This document shows, in pieces, positions 6,054-6,201 of a stretch of DNA of 6,201 bases. The notes beneath the pieces were generated by a model. It was not told where the DNA came from. It ran no database searches and saw nothing but the letters and a program-made list of their open reading frames with translations. Where the stretch lies: NCBI GenBank assembly GCA_964573705.1, contig CAZNLT010000251.1, positions 1-6,201 on the forward strand. The letters run 5' to 3'. This stretch comes from JAABSQ01 sp964573705. Its GTDB lineage: Bacteria > Desulfobacterota > Desulfobacteria > Desulfobacterales > Desulfococcaceae. The stretch's first letter is position 1. Every line of letters starts with the position of its first letter. The translations under genes and the position numbers were made by a program.

Positions 6054-6201
6054 ATGGCCAAGAAGCTCTGGGAACCCTCGGAAGAACAGATCAAAAACAG
6101 CAATATGGTTGCGTTCATGACCGGGGTGAACAAAAAATACGGAACCGATTTTGCGGAATACAATGCGCTCTGGGACTGGTCGGTGAACCATATTCCGGAA
6201 T
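6054..6201 (+). CDS. Acetoacetyl-CoA synthetase-like AMP-forming acyl-CoA ligase, N-terminal fragment
   Basis: Only the first 49 codons lie in the window; the frame is open at the end. The ATG is preceded by GGGAG (6043-6047) with a 6-nt spacer. The N-terminus (KKLWEPSEEQIKNSNMVAF, then a tract ending YNALWDWSVNHIPE) matches the start of acetoacetyl-CoA synthetases, where an LW-P segment, a NS/T-M--F segment and a W-SV---- segment precede the adenylating domain. Full-length members have about 650 residues and convert acetoacetate, ATP and CoA to acetoacetyl-CoA. This fits a pathway whose lyase releases acetoacetate, which would be reactivated for thiolysis. Other acyl-CoA ligases share this N-terminal domain, so the substrate is tentative. 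No catalytic residues are visible yet. Confidence 0.75.
   Translation, partial: MAKKLWEPSEEQIKNSNMVAFMTGVNKKYGTDFAEYNALWDWSVNHIPE

Noticed and set aside
1..6201. tRNA, rRNA, CRISPR array, insertion sequence, prophage or attachment site
   Set aside because: No regularly spaced repeats, tRNA cloverleaf, transposase, integrase or terminal inverted repeats were seen; nearly all the window is metabolic coding sequence.

Overview
The window holds seven genes, all on the + strand. The first is cut at its 5' end and the last at its 3' end. GC content is high (around 60 percent by eye) and each complete gene has a clear Shine-Dalgarno sequence, so this is bacterial DNA. The protein set is a CoA-ester degradation cluster. 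The sequence style of the lyase-like and carboxyltransferase-like proteins reminds me of sulfate-reducing or syntrophic Desulfobacterota, but that placement is recollection and inference; no rRNA or other marker is present.

Region 1 (1-3155) is a tight run of three genes: the C-terminal two thirds of an acyl-CoA dehydrogenase, an enoyl-CoA hydratase very close to the AUH/LiuC (3-methylglutaconyl-CoA hydratase) type, and a methylcrotonyl-CoA-carboxylase-type carboxyltransferase subunit. Gaps are 28 and 18 nt, so they are almost certainly cotranscribed. After a 103-nt AT-rich gap comes an HMG-CoA-lyase-like DRE-TIM metallolyase (3259-4431). Region 2 (4591-6201) follows a 159-nt gap: an XRE-cupin regulator, an alpha/beta hydrolase 13 nt behind it, and the first 49 codons of an acetoacetyl-CoA-synthetase-like ligase.

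The gene set looks like the leucine/isovalerate (liu) pathway: dehydrogenate an acyl-CoA, carboxylate the enoyl-CoA, hydrate it, cleave the hydroxyacyl-CoA, and reactivate released acetoacetate. Only the hydratase fits well. The dehydrogenase has its catalytic Glu in the ordinary position rather than the isovaleryl-CoA dehydrogenase position. The carboxyltransferase differs from MCC-beta at several near-invariant motifs. The lyase lacks the active-site Cys of HMG-CoA lyase and has about 17 extra residues in that loop. No biotin carboxylase or biotin carrier gene is visible.

The most interesting reading is a liu-like module with altered chemistry, acting on a substrate other than isovaleryl-CoA. 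This is inference; the individual residue differences are directly visible.
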